From: CAIQPS01 sp963843455
GTDB taxonomy: Bacteria; Actinomycetota; Thermoleophilia; RBG-16-64-13
Length of the DNA: 64,000 bases
NCBI GenBank assembly: GCA_963843455.1
Contig: CAWJKE010000014.1
Coordinates: forward strand, 51,455 to 115,454
Direction of reading: 5' to 3'
Shown here piece by piece: positions 53,252 to 64,000 of this stretch (within the stretch, counting starts at the first letter, position 1; each line of letters opens with the position of its first letter). A program made the translations under genes and the position numbers. The notes beneath the pieces are model-generated. The model had not been told where the DNA came from and did not search any database. It was given only the letters and a program-made list of their open reading frames with translations.

Positions 53252-56200
53252 CACTACCGAACTCCACCTCGACGTGGTGATCGCGGCGGTCATCCACCAG
53301 GGGAATGGTCCCCTGGGAATCTCCGGATTGCCTGAGCTCCACGCCATCCACGACAATACGGGTCACCGTCTCGGGCGGAGCACCAACTCCGGCCGCCGCC
53401 CGCTCGCCCGCCGGGTCGAGGACCCGCTTGACGGTGATGTGATAGAAGGTCTCCCGGTACCGGTAGTGGATCTTGTAGGAACCCCAAGCGGCGGGGACCC
53501 GAGGCGCCAGACGAAGCCGATCCGCTTCCAGATGAAGACCGACCAGTGTCTCCACCGCCAACCTGTACATCCAGCTCGCGGCACCCGTGTACCACGTCCA
53601 TCCTCCCCGCCCGACATGGGGCGGCGCGCCGTAGATGTCGGCGCTCATGACGTACGGCTCGACCTTGTAGAGCTCGACGCTCTCCGGCCCACCGGCGTGA
53701 TTGATCGGATTGAGCAGGGAGAAGAGCTCCCAGGCGTGTTCCACCTCGCCCCGCAGAGCGAAGGCCATCGCCGTCCATATCGCGGCATGGGTGTATTGCC
53801 CGCCGTTCTCGCGGATACCCGGCACGTACCCCTTGATGTACCCGGGCTCCAGATTCGACGTATCGAAGGGCGGGTCGAGCAGCTTGATGAGCCCGGCGTC
53901 GCGGTCGACCAGGTGCTCGTCGACCGCTCCCATGGCTTGGGCGGCACGCACCGGGTCTCCGGCGCCCGATAGCACCGCCCAGCTCTGGCTGATGGAGTCG
54001 ATCCGGCATTCGTCGTTGGTGGACGATCCCAGGGGCGTCCCGTCGTCGAAATACGCCCTGCGATACCAGCCGCCATCCCACGCGTGCGCCTCGATGTTGG
54101 CCCGCAGCTCCTCCGCCTGACTGGCGCACGTGCGCGCGAAGCTCTCGTCTCCCCGGCGCGCGGCCAGGTCCTCGAACAGGCGCAGGTTCTCGCACAGGAA
54201 CCAGGCCAGCCACACGCTCTCTCCCTTGCCCTGGTGGCCGACGAGGTTCATCCCATCGTTCCAGTCGCCCGTTCCCATGAGCGGCAGCCCGTGCCGGCCG
54301 AAACGAAGCCCGTGCTTGATCGAGCGGACGCAGTGTTCGTAGAGAGTCGCGGTGTCGATGGAGCGCTGAGGCTGATCGTAGTAGGCCTCTTCGTCAGGGC
54401 TCAATTCCCGGCCTTCGACAAAGGCGACCTGTTCGTCGAGCACGCCTGTATCGCCCGTCGCCTGCACGTACCGGCAGGTCGCGTAGGGCAACCAGAGATA
54501 GTCGTCGGACGAGTGAGAGCGTACTCCTTGCCCGGCGGGAGGGTGCCACCAGTGCTGCACGTCGCCTTCGCGGAACTGCCGCTCCGCACAGCGCAGCAGA
54601 TGCTCGCGCGTGAGCCAGGGGACCGAATAGAGGAGGGCCATCGAGTCCTGCAGTTGATCGCGGAAGCCGTAGGCGCCACCCGACTGGTAGTAGCCGCTGC
54701 GACCCCAATACCGGCAGGAGAGAGTCTGGTAGATGAGCCAGCCGTTGGCGAGCACGTCGAGCGCGCGGTCGGGTGTCTCGATGTAGACGGCCCCCAGCAC
54801 GCGGTTCCAGTGCGCCCACACCTCTTCCAGAGCCCGCTTCGCACCGGCTGCGCCCGCAAAACGTAGGATGAGGCGCCGCGCTTCGTCTGGCGTCGTCTGC
54901 CGCTCCGACGATGAACACGATCTCGCGTTCCTGTCCATCGGCCAGCACGATCTCCGTATGGAGGGCGGCGCAGGGATCGAGTCCCGCACCGGTCCGGCCC
55001 GACAACCGCGTGCGGTGCAAGGCAGCCGGGTCGGCGAGCGAGCCGTTGCGTCCGATGAACTCCGCACGGCTACCGGTGACGGTTCGTCTTGGTTCGCTCA
55101 CCTGGGCGAAGACGACGCGGCCGGGGTTGGTGCGCGAGTACGGATTGCGTGCGAAGAGGGCGCCGCTGTCGGGATCCTTCTCCGTCACGATGTGCATGAG
55201 ATTGGCGTGTCGCCATTCGCCGAGCACCAGCTCCCAGTACCCGGTGAGCGACAGCCGCCTGGAACGGCCCGACTGATTGCGCAGCTTTACCGTGACGAAC
55301 TTCACGGGCGCGTCCATGGCGACGTATGTGGACTGCTCCGAGCACGATGCCGGATTCGGAGTGCTCGAACACGCTGTAGCCAAAGCCGTGCCGGCACACA
55401 TAGCCGGACCGTCCGGGGGATGGCAACGGCGTCGGCGACCAGAAGGCGCCCGTCTCGTCGTCTCGCAGGTAGACAGCCTCGCCGCTGTCGTCGCCGACCG
55501 GATCGTTGTGAAAGGTGGTCAGACGGGACTCGTGGGCGTTCTCCACCCACGTGTATGCGCCTCCCTTCTCGCTGACGACCGTCCCGATATGTGGACCGGC
55601 GATGACGTTCACCCAGGGCGCGGGAGTGCTCTGACCAGGTTCGAGGGTGATGACGTACTCGCGGCCGTCCGCGGTGAAGCCGCCCAAGCCGTTGTGGAAC
55701 GTGCTTTCGCGATCGGGCAAGGGTTCGACGGCCTCGGATGACTGGGGACGCGAAGGCTCGAGCGCAGACGGAAGGCGCTCCGCCGCCGCCCGCCGTTGTA
55801 CCTGCTCGGCCAGGGTCTCGATGGAGCCGGTGAGGACGACGCGGGCGACGGTCTGGAATAGCACCCGGTCTTCCTCGGAAAGCTCTTCCGCCCGCCTCAC
55901 GAAGACGCCACCCGATCTGTCCACGATCAGGGCTTCCGGCCCCGCGTTTATCAGTCCCATGATCTGGTCGTGAAGAACCGCCCGATAGCCGGAGAAGTCC
56001 TCGTTCAGGATCACCAGGTCCGCGGCCAGGCCCTTGTTGCGCCAGTAGCCATGGGCCTGAAGCGCGTACTTCACCACGTCGATGCGATTGACGTCGCCGA
56101 CCCGCACCAGCACGATAGGCAGATCTCCCGAGATGCCAAAGCGCCAGAGTCCCGACTGGCCGAGTCTGTTTCGAGCGATGATGCTGGGCGAGGCTCGGCG

Positions 56201-59200
56201 GGCGGCGCTCGCGTATATCACCGAACCAGCCAGGCGACCGTAGATCTGGGCGTCGGTCTCGGTCATGTTCAGCAGGCGAAGCACCTCCTGGCTTTCGAAC
56301 CAGGCCATCTCGAAAGCCCGGTCGACGAAGTGCTTATCGCCATATTTGCCGAGCAGAGCGACGGCTGCTTCCCGGGTCTCCGCCACGCCGGAGATCACCT
56401 GAACTGTCCGGGACTCGTCCGGAGACAACCTCAACGGACTCCGGATCGCCACGATGGGATCGAGGACGGAGCCTTCGGTATTGGATAGGTCGGTCCGGCT
56501 TCCGTCCTGAAGAGCCGCCGGATTCGCGGCCGTTCGCCCGCGGCCGACGAACCGGGCGCGGTCGGTCTCGTACGAGACTTTCTCGTCAAGCCAGCCCGGC
56601 GCCGCCAGCATGTGGAACATCCACGGTGTCTCCTCGTCGGGCGTGCGGGGACGCCGCCGGCACAGGATGGCCCTGTGGTCCGGCACTATCTCGGTCTGCA
56701 CGAACAGGTTGCTGAACGTGCGATGCGCGAGATCCGCGTTCTGCGGCGCCATGACGACCTCGGCGTAACTCGTCACCTCGATGTCTCGCGTGTCGTCGGA
56801 CAGGTTGGTGAGCGTGACGCGGCGGATCTCGACGTCGTCTTCGGGCGACACGCTGACCTCGGTGTGCGCTTCGATGTCGTGATCGAGCCTGCGGTATTCC
56901 GCGCGCGCCTGCACGAAGACGGCCTCGTGGCGATCGGGCTTCTGCCGGGTGGGTTGGTAGGTGGACGACCAGTAGCGGCCGGTACGGCGATCGCGCAGGT
57001 AGATGAAGGTGCCGTGACCGTCGCAGGTGGCATCTTCCCGCCAACGCGTGACGGCCAGGTCGCGCCAGCGGCTGTAGCCTCCTCCGGCGTTCGTCATCAT
57101 GACGTGGTAGCTGCCGTTGGACAGCAGGTGCACCTCGGGTGAGGGCGTGTTGGGGTCGGGCAGCACCCGGTGGACCGCACCCCCTTCAGCGGCCGGCGCG
57201 CGCCCCAATTCCCCCAACTCGTCCGCTCGCGGGTGCACGGTGAGCGTCTGTTTGGGGATACGCTCCTGAAGCAGCAGTTCGGCCGTGCGCACCAGCGGGT
57301 CGGAGACGAACCGGCGCTGGATGGGCCGGTCGAGCAACGTATGCGCGATCGCCAGCAGGCTCATGCCCTGGTGGTGGGCCATGAAGCAGCGCACGATCGC
57401 ATGGTTCTTGCCGGGGAGAACGCGCGACGGGCGTGTAGTCGATGGCCTCGTAGAGCCCGTAGTCTCCCAGGAAGCCACTGCTGCCGAGCGTCTGCAGGTT
57501 GCGGCAGGCTTCCCGCGGTACCACTGTCAGCGCGAGCGCGGCCGCGTAGGGAGCGATCACCAGATCGTCCGCCAGCCCGGTCTTGAACCCCAGCCCGGGA
57601 ACGCCGAACCCCCGGTACTGATACACCTGGTTCATGTCGACCGCGTTGTAGCACGACTCGGAGATGCCCCAGGGCACGTGCCGCTGGCGGCCGTACTCGA
57701 TCTGACGCGACACCGCGGCGTGGCAGGCCTGCTCCAGGAGCGTGTTCTCGTAGCCGGGCAGGAACAATCGCGGCATGAGGTACTCGAACATCGAGCCGCT
57801 CCACGACATGAGGCTGAGGTCGCCGCCGTGGCTGGTCAGCAGGCGGCCCAGCGCGAACCAGTGCTTCTGCGGCACCTGGCCCTGGGCGACCAGCAGATAG
57901 CTGGTCAGACGGGCTTCTGAGGCCAACAGGTCGTACCAAGAGGGGTCGCGGCGCCGCTCGCCCAGGTCGTAGCCGATGCTGAGCAGATGGCGCGACGAGT
58001 CGTAGAGGAGCTCGAAGTCCATCGCCGCCAGGTCGTCACAGCGGGCCATCAGCCGGTCGATGATCTCCAGGCGCTTCTTGACCCGCGGCTCGGTTTCCGG
58101 CAAGTCCTGCAGGCTGGGCATTGTGCTGAAGCTTTCGGGTTGCGGCACCAGCTGTCCGAAGTCGTCGCGGAACCTGCGGCACTGCCGGCTGAGCGTCCGC
58201 GCCCAGTACTTGAGCTCGTCCGTGGCGTTGGGCGGCAGCTCGGTCACCAATGCCTTCGCGCCCAGGCAGAGTCGCCCCAGAAGTCCCAGCATCTCGGCGG
58301 GAGTCTTCGAGCCCCCGCGGGCTGATTCCAGAACCCCCTGCAGGAACTGGATTTGCCTGCGGACCCCGGGAGCCGACGAAGGAGGCGTCTGCGAGGCCAG
58401 TGCGGCCAAGGTGTCCTCTATGCCCTCGAAAGCGCGCGGATTCGAGCACCGGCCTGCTCTTCAGTTCGCCGAGCCCCGCGCGGAGAGTCAGCAGGCTGGC
58501 GGCGAGGTTGCCGCTGTCGACCGAAGAGATGTACTGGGGATTGAGGGTCAGCAGCGTGCGGGTGTCGTACCAGTTGTAGAAGTGACCACGAAAGCGTTCG
58601 AGCTTCTCCATGGTCCGGAGAGTCCGCTCGGTCCGGCGCAGCAGCTCGCCGGTGGAGAGGTACCCGAAATCGTGAGCCACCAGGGTCGCGAGCAGCGCCA
58701 TGCCCATGTTCGTGGGGGAGGTGCGCGAGGCGACCATGGAGGACGGATACTCCTGATAGTTGTCCGGCGGCAGCCAGTTGTCCTCAGAGCCGACGAAATC
58801 GGCGAAGAACCGCCACGTGCGCCGTGCGACGGCGCGCAGAAACGCTTGTTGTTGCAGGCTCAGCTCCGCCGTGGCCGGCTTGACGGGCCTGCTGATCCAC
58901 CAGGCAGCGAGAGGAGCGACCAGCCAGAGCACGAGAAGCGGGACGACGAACCACCAGTCGGCCAATCGGGTGCGGGGCACCGCGATCAGCACCACTCCCA
59001 GCACCACTCCCAGCAGAGGGGCGATCCACATTTCACCAAAGAACTCGCCCAGGCTACGCCGAGCGTTCCGCCGGCCGTAGGAGCGGAGGTACCACACCAG
59101 CAGCCCCCGCCGGGTGACGAGCATACTCGCAGCCGAGCGCACGATGGCGTTGAGGTAGATCAGCGCGTCGTACGGCAGCATCATCAACCCAAGCAGCGCG

Positions 59201-61864
59201 CGTAGGAGCGGCTGGGCCAGGGATTTGCCCGTGAGGACCAGGTGCAGCAACCACTGCGCGCTCGGCGGGTTTTCGCACGAGCTCGAGCGCCGCGGTCACC
59301 AGGGGGGGCAGGAACAGCGCCCCGGCGGTCAGGATCGGCCACAGCCACGACGGCCCGACGGCGAACAGCCATCCGCCCACGCACAGGGCGACCAGGGCGG
59401 CCGGCACGAGGCTGCGGCGCATGTTGTCCCAGAGCTTCCAGATGGAGAGCAGCGCCAGTGGGTTGGGCTGCCGCTTCCCACCGGGACCGGGTACGCGCGG
59501 GAGTAGCCAGCCGGCCAGCTGCCAGTCGCCCCTGGTCCAGCGGTGCCTCCGGCTGGCCTCCATGGGGTACGTGGTGGGGTGCTCCTCGATGAGGTCCACA
59601 TCGGCCACCAGCGCCGACCGGGCGTATCCGCTTTCCAGAAGATCGTGGCTGAGGATCAGGTTCTCCGGAAAGCGCCCGTTGACGGCCTGAGAGAACGCGG
59701 CCACGTCGTAGATGCCTTTGCCGACGAAAGAACCCTCACCGAAGAGATCCTGATAGACGTCGGAGATCTCCCGCGTGTAGGGGTCGATGCCCGCTTCGCC
59801 GGCGAACAGGCGCGTGAACCTGGAACTCGTGCTGCTGGCGAGACTGATCGAAGCCCGCGGCTGCAGGATCCCGTAGCCCTCGGTGACGCGGCCCTTCTTT
59901 GCGTCGTACACCGGGCGATTGAGCGGATGGGCCATGTTTCCGATCAGGGTGCGAGCCGTGTCCCGCGGGAGCTGCGTGTCGGTATCCAGAGTGATGACGT
60001 ACCTGATCGACCCAAGGATGGATCGATCGCCGACTATGTCGGAAAAGGCGGCGGCCGCAGCGGCAGGCACCGACGCCCGGGACTGCAGCAGAAGGGCGTT
60101 GAACTGCTCGAGCTTGCCGCGCTTGCGCTCCCAGCCCATCCATACGCGATCGCGGGGATTCCATAACCTCGGTCGGTGAAACAGATAGAAGATGTTCGGA
60201 CGATCCTCGGAATATTGATCGTTGAGCGCTTCGATCCCGTCCCGAGCGAGACCGACCAACTCATCGTCGCCCCTTTGGGTACGCTCGGGGGCATCACGAA
60301 AATCGGTGAGCAGGGCAAAGAACAGATTGGGATCGCGGTTACCGAGATACCGGACCTCCAGCGCTTCCAGAAGACCCGGTACGTCTTCGGGACGGCCCAC
60401 CAGTGTGGGCACCACCACCATTGTCCGGTGGGCGGTGGGGATGCCTTCGGAGAAGTCCAGGCGCGGCAGCACTCTGGGAGGCACCGTGATCGTGACCAGC
60501 AGGTTGATGATGGGAACCACCAGGGCCGAGGCCGCGAGAAGGCCCACGATGACAAAGAAGACGTACCAGCCCCAACCCTGTTCGGGCTCCACGACCAAGA
60601 TGAGCGGGACTGCCACCGCTATCGCCGTCAGCATAACCATCGGCGCGAGGTATAGGAAGAGACGGAAGGGACGACCTACCCGAGTGATGCGCACCTTGAA
60701 CGGTACCTTGCTCTCCACGGCGCGCTCGAGGTCCGGCCTGCCCTTGTTGACGAGGTAGTAGCCGACGTGGGCCGTCCGGTCGTCGATACCCGTCTCGCGC
60801 TCCGCCGCCTGAGCGAGAAGGATCGCAGCCTGCGCCACTTCCAGCTCGCCGTGAGCACTGCCGCGGGCAACGGCCTCGATGGCGTGCCGGTAGCGGTCGC
60901 GGGTGAGGAAATCCTGGTCGGCGTAGACCCGGGCGGGGTCGAGGCGCAGCATGGATTCCACCAGGCTCAGGTCCTCGACGAAGCTGCCCCAATCGAGGGC
61001 TGAGATGAAGCGGAGACTGCTGATGCTGTTGGCTATGGAGATCTGGTCGGCTGCCGCGCTGCGACTGGCGACTTCCAAGAGTTGGACTGCGCTCAGACCC
61101 TGGTCGGAAAGCTGATGTTCGAGCCACGCCTGGACCAAAGCGAGCGCCGGGCCCTGAGCCTGAAGCCGGGCGTAGAAGTCCTCGACGAACGGGGCGGTCA
61201 GGGGCACCGTGGCGTTGGCGAACTCGGCGAGTACGTGGACGAGGCGTTTGGGCTCTTGCCCGGCAGCGGTGAGGATGCGATCCGCCCAGGCGATCGCCGT
61301 GTCCCGTTCCTCGCGGCGGCGGGCGATGCGCGACGCCACACGACGGACATTCTCGAGCAATCCCAGGCGCAACATGATCGGGAAAGCCCACAGCTCTCCG
61401 AGATTGAGTGGATCGACGGTCTGATAGGCGGCTAAGAACGCGGCAGCGTTGTCCCGGTCTACGCGGCCGTCCTGATGGGCGATCAGATCGAGGGCGAGCT
61501 CGTAGATGCGGGGGAGACCTGCCGAAGCGCCATCGATCAGCCGCGGCAGCTCCCGGCTGTAGCCACGCGGCAGGTGGCGCCGGGCCAGAGCGATCTGCTG
61601 CTCGATGAGATAGTAGTTGTCGAGCAGCCACGCTTCTGCCGGCATGACCCGCTGCCCGGCGGCGGCGGCAGCGGTGACCACCTGGTAGGCCTCGAGAAGG
61701 ACCCGCTCGTTCTCGTCCAGGCGGGCGAGCAACTTGTCCTTTCCGGGCCGCCGGTCGACGCTGTGTGCCCCCGCCAGCGCGACGGCGTGGTGCTTCAGCT
61801 GGTCGCTGCTGAGGAGTTCCGAGCGCAGCAGTCCCACATCCGGGCTGTTGCCCAGAAGGTCCAA
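53232..61864 (-). pseudogene. Cyclic beta-1,2-glucan synthase (NdvB/ChvB type, GT84-GH94), five frameshifts
   Basis: About 2,876 codons, beginning at a TTG near 61864. Order: N-terminal helical region; transmembrane segments around residues 395-460; GT84 glycosyltransferase with LDTDTQLPRDTA, SHDLLESGYARSA and RRHRWTRGDWQ; a second membrane region; glucoamylase-like domain (RTSPTNMGMALLATLVAHDFGYL, YQYRGFGVPGLGFKTGLADD); and C-terminal GH94 phosphorylase domain with LMGTGDWNDGMNLVG. This is the full layout of enzymes that build and cyclise beta-1,2-glucan. One extra base each at 59270-59273, 58436-58446, 57418-57436, 55338-55349 and 54898-54907 breaks the frame. All five are the same sign and no other stop interrupts, so the organism probably has one intact giant protein. 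Confidence 0.88.
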
Positions 61865-62200
61865 CTCTTTCCCGGAGGATCCCGTCCGTCGGAAGACTAT
61901 TGCCCCGCCCCCTTGCTTCAGCGCGAGAATGCGCTTCTTGACAGTGTCAGGTTGAGAGGCACACCATTCTCGGAGAGGATGGTGTCGAGCTTAGCACGCA
62001 CCGCACCAACGCGGTCGGATTGCAGGTACCGGGGTGAGCGGCCGCTTAAACGCCGCGGCAGGGGCGATCACGCTTGCGCCCCAATGCGGCGGGTGCTATG
62101 CAGAGAGTAGCGGTGGCCGAGTCACGTGCGGAAGTGGAGAGCGTGGAGCAGAGCAACCAGTTCACCCTTGGCATCCTGCGCGGGCCGGAGGCCTAGCCTT
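61865..62200. other. Intergenic region upstream of the glucan synthase gene
   Basis: About 336 bases between two divergent genes. It contains the imperfect palindrome at 61961-61985. The glucan synthase frame stays open upstream of 61864 for about 130 bases without an ATG, GTG or TTG. No RNA gene or other coding frame is supported. Confidence 0.5.
61961..61985. repeat. 25-base imperfect palindrome upstream of the glucan synthase gene
   Basis: ACACCAT (61961-61967), T, CTC, GGA loop, GAG, G, ATGGTGT (61979-61985): ten paired positions with one mismatch. About 100 bases before the glucan synthase start; an operator or an RNA hairpin in its leader. Confidence 0.5.
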
Positions 62201-62878
62201 TTGGGACGGCTGCTGATACTGGCGCCCCTCAGGATCGAGGCGCAGGCCCTGCGTCAAGGCGTCCGCTCGGCGGCGGTGATCAGGACCGGGATGGGGCCCG
62301 CGGCTGCCACCCGGGCGGGCGAGCGGGTCGTCGCCCTCGCCGGTGGGAGTCCGGTGGCGGTCGCCGGTTTCTGCGGCGGGCTGCGGCCGGAGATCCGCAC
62401 GGGGGATGTGATCGTGGCCAAGTGAGATCCGAGGTCCCGGCGGGGTGGTGAGTCCTGCCCTCGCGCGGTCGCGGTGGCCGAGGTTCTGCGGTCTGCTGGT
62501 CTGACTGCGCATGTGGGGCCGATAGTGTCGTCTGACCGGGTCGCGTTCGGCAGCCGGCGCGCCCGGGCGGCCGCAGACGGAGCTATCGGCGTGGACATGG
62601 AGTCGTACTGGCTGCTCGAGGAGCGCGACGGCCGCGCGGCGCAGCCTGCGGGCCAGGTTACACCGAGTGCGGCTGCCCCGGCTCCCGCCGCCGTGGTCCG
62701 GGCGGTCTCCGACAGCGTCAACGGCATGTTCTTCGGCGGCATGCTTCCTGTGGGATGGCTCCGGGCCTACCGGTCGCTTGTCCGCGCCGGGGCCGCGCTC
62801 GAGCTCTGGGCGGACGGGCTTGTCCCCGCGTTTGCTATCGTGGGCCCGGTACCGGCCGAAGAGCATAGGGAGCAGTGA
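62201..62878 (+). pseudogene. Nucleoside phosphorylase-like (HpnG-type) protein, interrupted
   Basis: TTG 62201 start is tentative. The first part (LLILAPLRIEAQALRQGV, VAGFCGGLRPEIRTGDVIVA) and the second (VGPIVSSDRVAFGSRRARAA, AIGVDMESYWLLEE) match the phosphorylase/MTA-nucleosidase superfamily, in particular hopanoid-associated HpnG-like proteins. An in-frame TGA at 62423-62425 separates them. The neighbouring frame reads VASEIRGPGG, the expected continuation, so an insertion followed by a deletion (or a real stop) is likely. About 225 residues when repaired. No hopanoid genes are nearby. Confidence 0.65.
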
Positions 62879-63189
62879 TGATCGTATTCAGCGTCATGTA
62901 TCCAAACGAACCGGGCAGCCGCTTCGATATGGACTACTACTGCACAACGCACATCCCCCTGGTGAAAGAGAAAGTGGGCGACGCGCTCAAGTCAGTGTCG
63001 GTAGAGAGAGGCATGTCCGGCGGAGAGCCCGGCTCGCCCGCGAGCTACGCCACCGTCTGCCACCTGCAGTTCGACAGCATCGAGGACCTGGAGACCTACA
63101 TGGCGCCCCACAATGAGGCCTTTGGAGCCGACGTCCCGAACTTCACCGACATCACGCCCCAGTTTCAGATCAGCGAAGTGATCGTCTGA
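62878..63189 (+). CDS. EthD family protein
   Basis: 103 residues from ATG 62878 (a GTG three bases earlier is possible). EthD/dimeric alpha-beta barrel fold: FSVMYPNEPGSRFDMDYYC, THIPLVKEKVG, FDSIEDLETYMAPHNEAFGADVPNFTDITP. The GSRFDxDYY and TDIxPxxQ patterns are typical. Members assist ether degradation or act as small monooxygenases/dimerising helpers. It touches the phosphorylase stop, so is probably co-transcribed with it. Confidence 0.88.
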   Translation: MIVFSVMYPNEPGSRFDMDYYCTTHIPLVKEKVGDALKSVSVERGMSGGEPGSPASYATVCHLQFDSIEDLETYMAPHNEAFGADVPNFTDITPQFQISEVIV

Positions 63190-63241
63190 GCTGACCCCGG
63201 GCGGCGCGAGGACCGAGCGAGCCTAACCAGGAGGTGCTGAA

Positions 63242-63523
63242 GTGTGCAGAAACATCAAGGTCTTGTACAACGTCGATCCGCCCGCGGTCGCAGATGACGT
63301 CCGCGCCTCCGCACTCCAGTACGTTCGGAAGATCAGCGGGTTCACCAAGCCCTCGGTGGCCAACCAGGATGCTTTCGCCCGAGCGGTCGAAGAGGTCGCG
63401 GCGGTCTCTCAGGCTCTGCTCGACGCGCTCGTGACCCAGGCACCCCCGCGGAAACGGGATCGGGAGACCGAAGCGCATCGCGCCCCTGTTCAGAATGCGG
63501 CCGGTTCTAAGCCAGGAGAGTAG
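63242..63523 (+). CDS. DUF2277 family protein, second copy
   Basis: 93 residues from GTG 63242 with AGGAGG upstream. Begins MCRNIKVLYNVDPPAVADDV, the usual DUF2277 start, with LQYVRKISGFTKPSVANQDA and VEEVAAVSQALLDALV. About as close to the family consensus as the copy at 46448 is divergent from it. Unknown function; follows EthD on the same strand. Confidence 0.9.
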   Translation: MCRNIKVLYNVDPPAVADDVRASALQYVRKISGFTKPSVANQDAFARAVEEVAAVSQALLDALVTQAPPRKRDRETEAHRAPVQNAAGSKPGE

Positions 63524-63550
63524 GCGCGCCTGCCAGCCAGGACTGCCGCC

Positions 63551-63772
63551 TTACTCCTCAAAGTCCTCCCCTGACAGGCCGGCGTCTTCCATGATCGTCT
63601 CGAGGATCTTGGGGTGAAGAGTCTTGCCCGCGTGATAGGGGAGAGTGGCGCGGTGCCCGAGAGGGTCACGAAGGATCCGGTGGCTGCCCCGCTGACGGAC
63701 GACCTCGAACCCATGCTTCTCGAGAAGACGCTGTACCTCCCCTGCGGTCACGCGGGGAAGCCGAGGACTCAT
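63551..63772 (-). CDS. hicA: HicA-type mRNA interferase toxin
   Basis: 73 residues. HicA double-stranded RNA-binding-like fold: LPRVTAGEVQRLLEKHGFEV, then RQRGSHRILRDP with the catalytic His of GSH, and LPYHAGKTLHPKILETIM. Cleaves mRNA when free. The start overlaps the HicB stop by 4 bases (ATGA). Confidence 0.92.
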   Translation of the reverse strand: MSPRLPRVTAGEVQRLLEKHGFEVVRQRGSHRILRDPLGHRATLPYHAGKTLHPKILETIMEDAGLSGEDFEE

Positions 63773-63990
63773 CCGGACACTTCGACCATGATCAGGCTTA
63801 TGGTCTCGACTCGCGGGATCTCCTCACCACAGGCCAAGCGGTCCTCGACGTGCAAAGCGACGGCCTCGCGCAGGTGGTCGAGGGCTTCTTCATGCGTATC
63901 GCCCTGGACGCAGCAGCCCTGTAGTTCGGGGCACCGAGCCCAGTAGCCGTCGGCGTCGTGTCCAACGATGGCGGAGAAGTGGTACTGCAC
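63769..63990 (-). CDS. hicB: HicB-type antitoxin
   Basis: 73 residues. HicB RNase-H-like N-terminal fold: YHFSAIVGHDADGYWARCPEL, GCCVQGDTHEEALDHLREAV. The short form lacks the C-terminal helix-turn-helix or ribbon-helix-helix DNA-binding part. Here antitoxin precedes toxin, the reversed order seen in many hicBA loci. Ten bases from the window end, so its promoter lies outside. Confidence 0.92.
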   Translation of the reverse strand: MQYHFSAIVGHDADGYWARCPELQGCCVQGDTHEEALDHLREAVALHVEDRLACGEEIPRVETISLIMVEVSG

Positions 63991-64000
63991 TGGTGCCTCC

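Overview
This window is GC-rich, with frequent GTG/TTG starts, short intergenic gaps and several lipoproteins whose lipobox Cys is followed by Thr/Ser-rich linkers. With the gene content this suggests an Actinomycetota-like bacterium, probably from a metagenome. Iron-sulfur aldo/keto reductase, a C_GCAxxG_C_C protein, a corrinoid-type methyltransferase fragment and a molybdenum hydroxylase point to anaerobic or micro-oxic metabolism. Taxonomy and lifestyle are inferences; no rRNA, tRNA, CRISPR array or insertion sequence was recognised.

Layout. 1-6 kb: end of a uroporphyrinogen-decarboxylase-family gene, a frameshifted glycerol kinase divergent from an alpha/beta hydrolase, then three cell-envelope lipoproteins including two tandem GH3 hexosaminidases. 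6-14 kb: Fpg/Nei glycosylase, a small orphan transcript with its own promoter and terminator, creatininase-like hydrolase, redox protein, MFS carrier, an Fe-S-type Rrf2 regulator facing a membrane protein across a palindrome, and an ABC exporter. 14-21 kb: a long plus-strand catabolic run (two SDRs, Fe-S aldo/keto reductase, hydroxyacid dehydrogenase, isochorismatase-like hydrolase, hotdog thioesterase, Ldh2 dehydrogenase) with overlapping stop/start codons. 21-28 kb: lipoprotein, M24 peptidase, a candidate structured RNA, nitroreductase, MoaF-like protein and a MacB-type ABC pair.

28-39 kb holds rhodanese, GlcD-type oxidase and cupin genes, and on the other strand a molybdenum-hydroxylase operon. 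In that operon the FAD subunit carries a complete GltD-like NAD(P)H oxidoreductase module inserted inside its FAD-binding domain. This is the most unusual architecture in the window. 39-53 kb: drug exporter, UspA, amidohydrolase, PIN toxin, PadR/HAAS-sensor pair, phosphoesterase, DUF2277, MMPL exporter, a DUF4160-like/DUF2442-HTH pair and RecQ. 53-64 kb: a very large cyclic beta-1,2-glucan synthase gene, a broken nucleoside phosphorylase-like gene, EthD, a second DUF2277 and HicA/HicB.

Eleven places in six genes lose the reading frame, and each is repaired by deleting one base; a seventh gene has an in-frame stop. The uniform sign and the intact protein on both sides favour sequencing or assembly insertions over real decay, so those genes are marked as frameshifted but may be functional in the organism.
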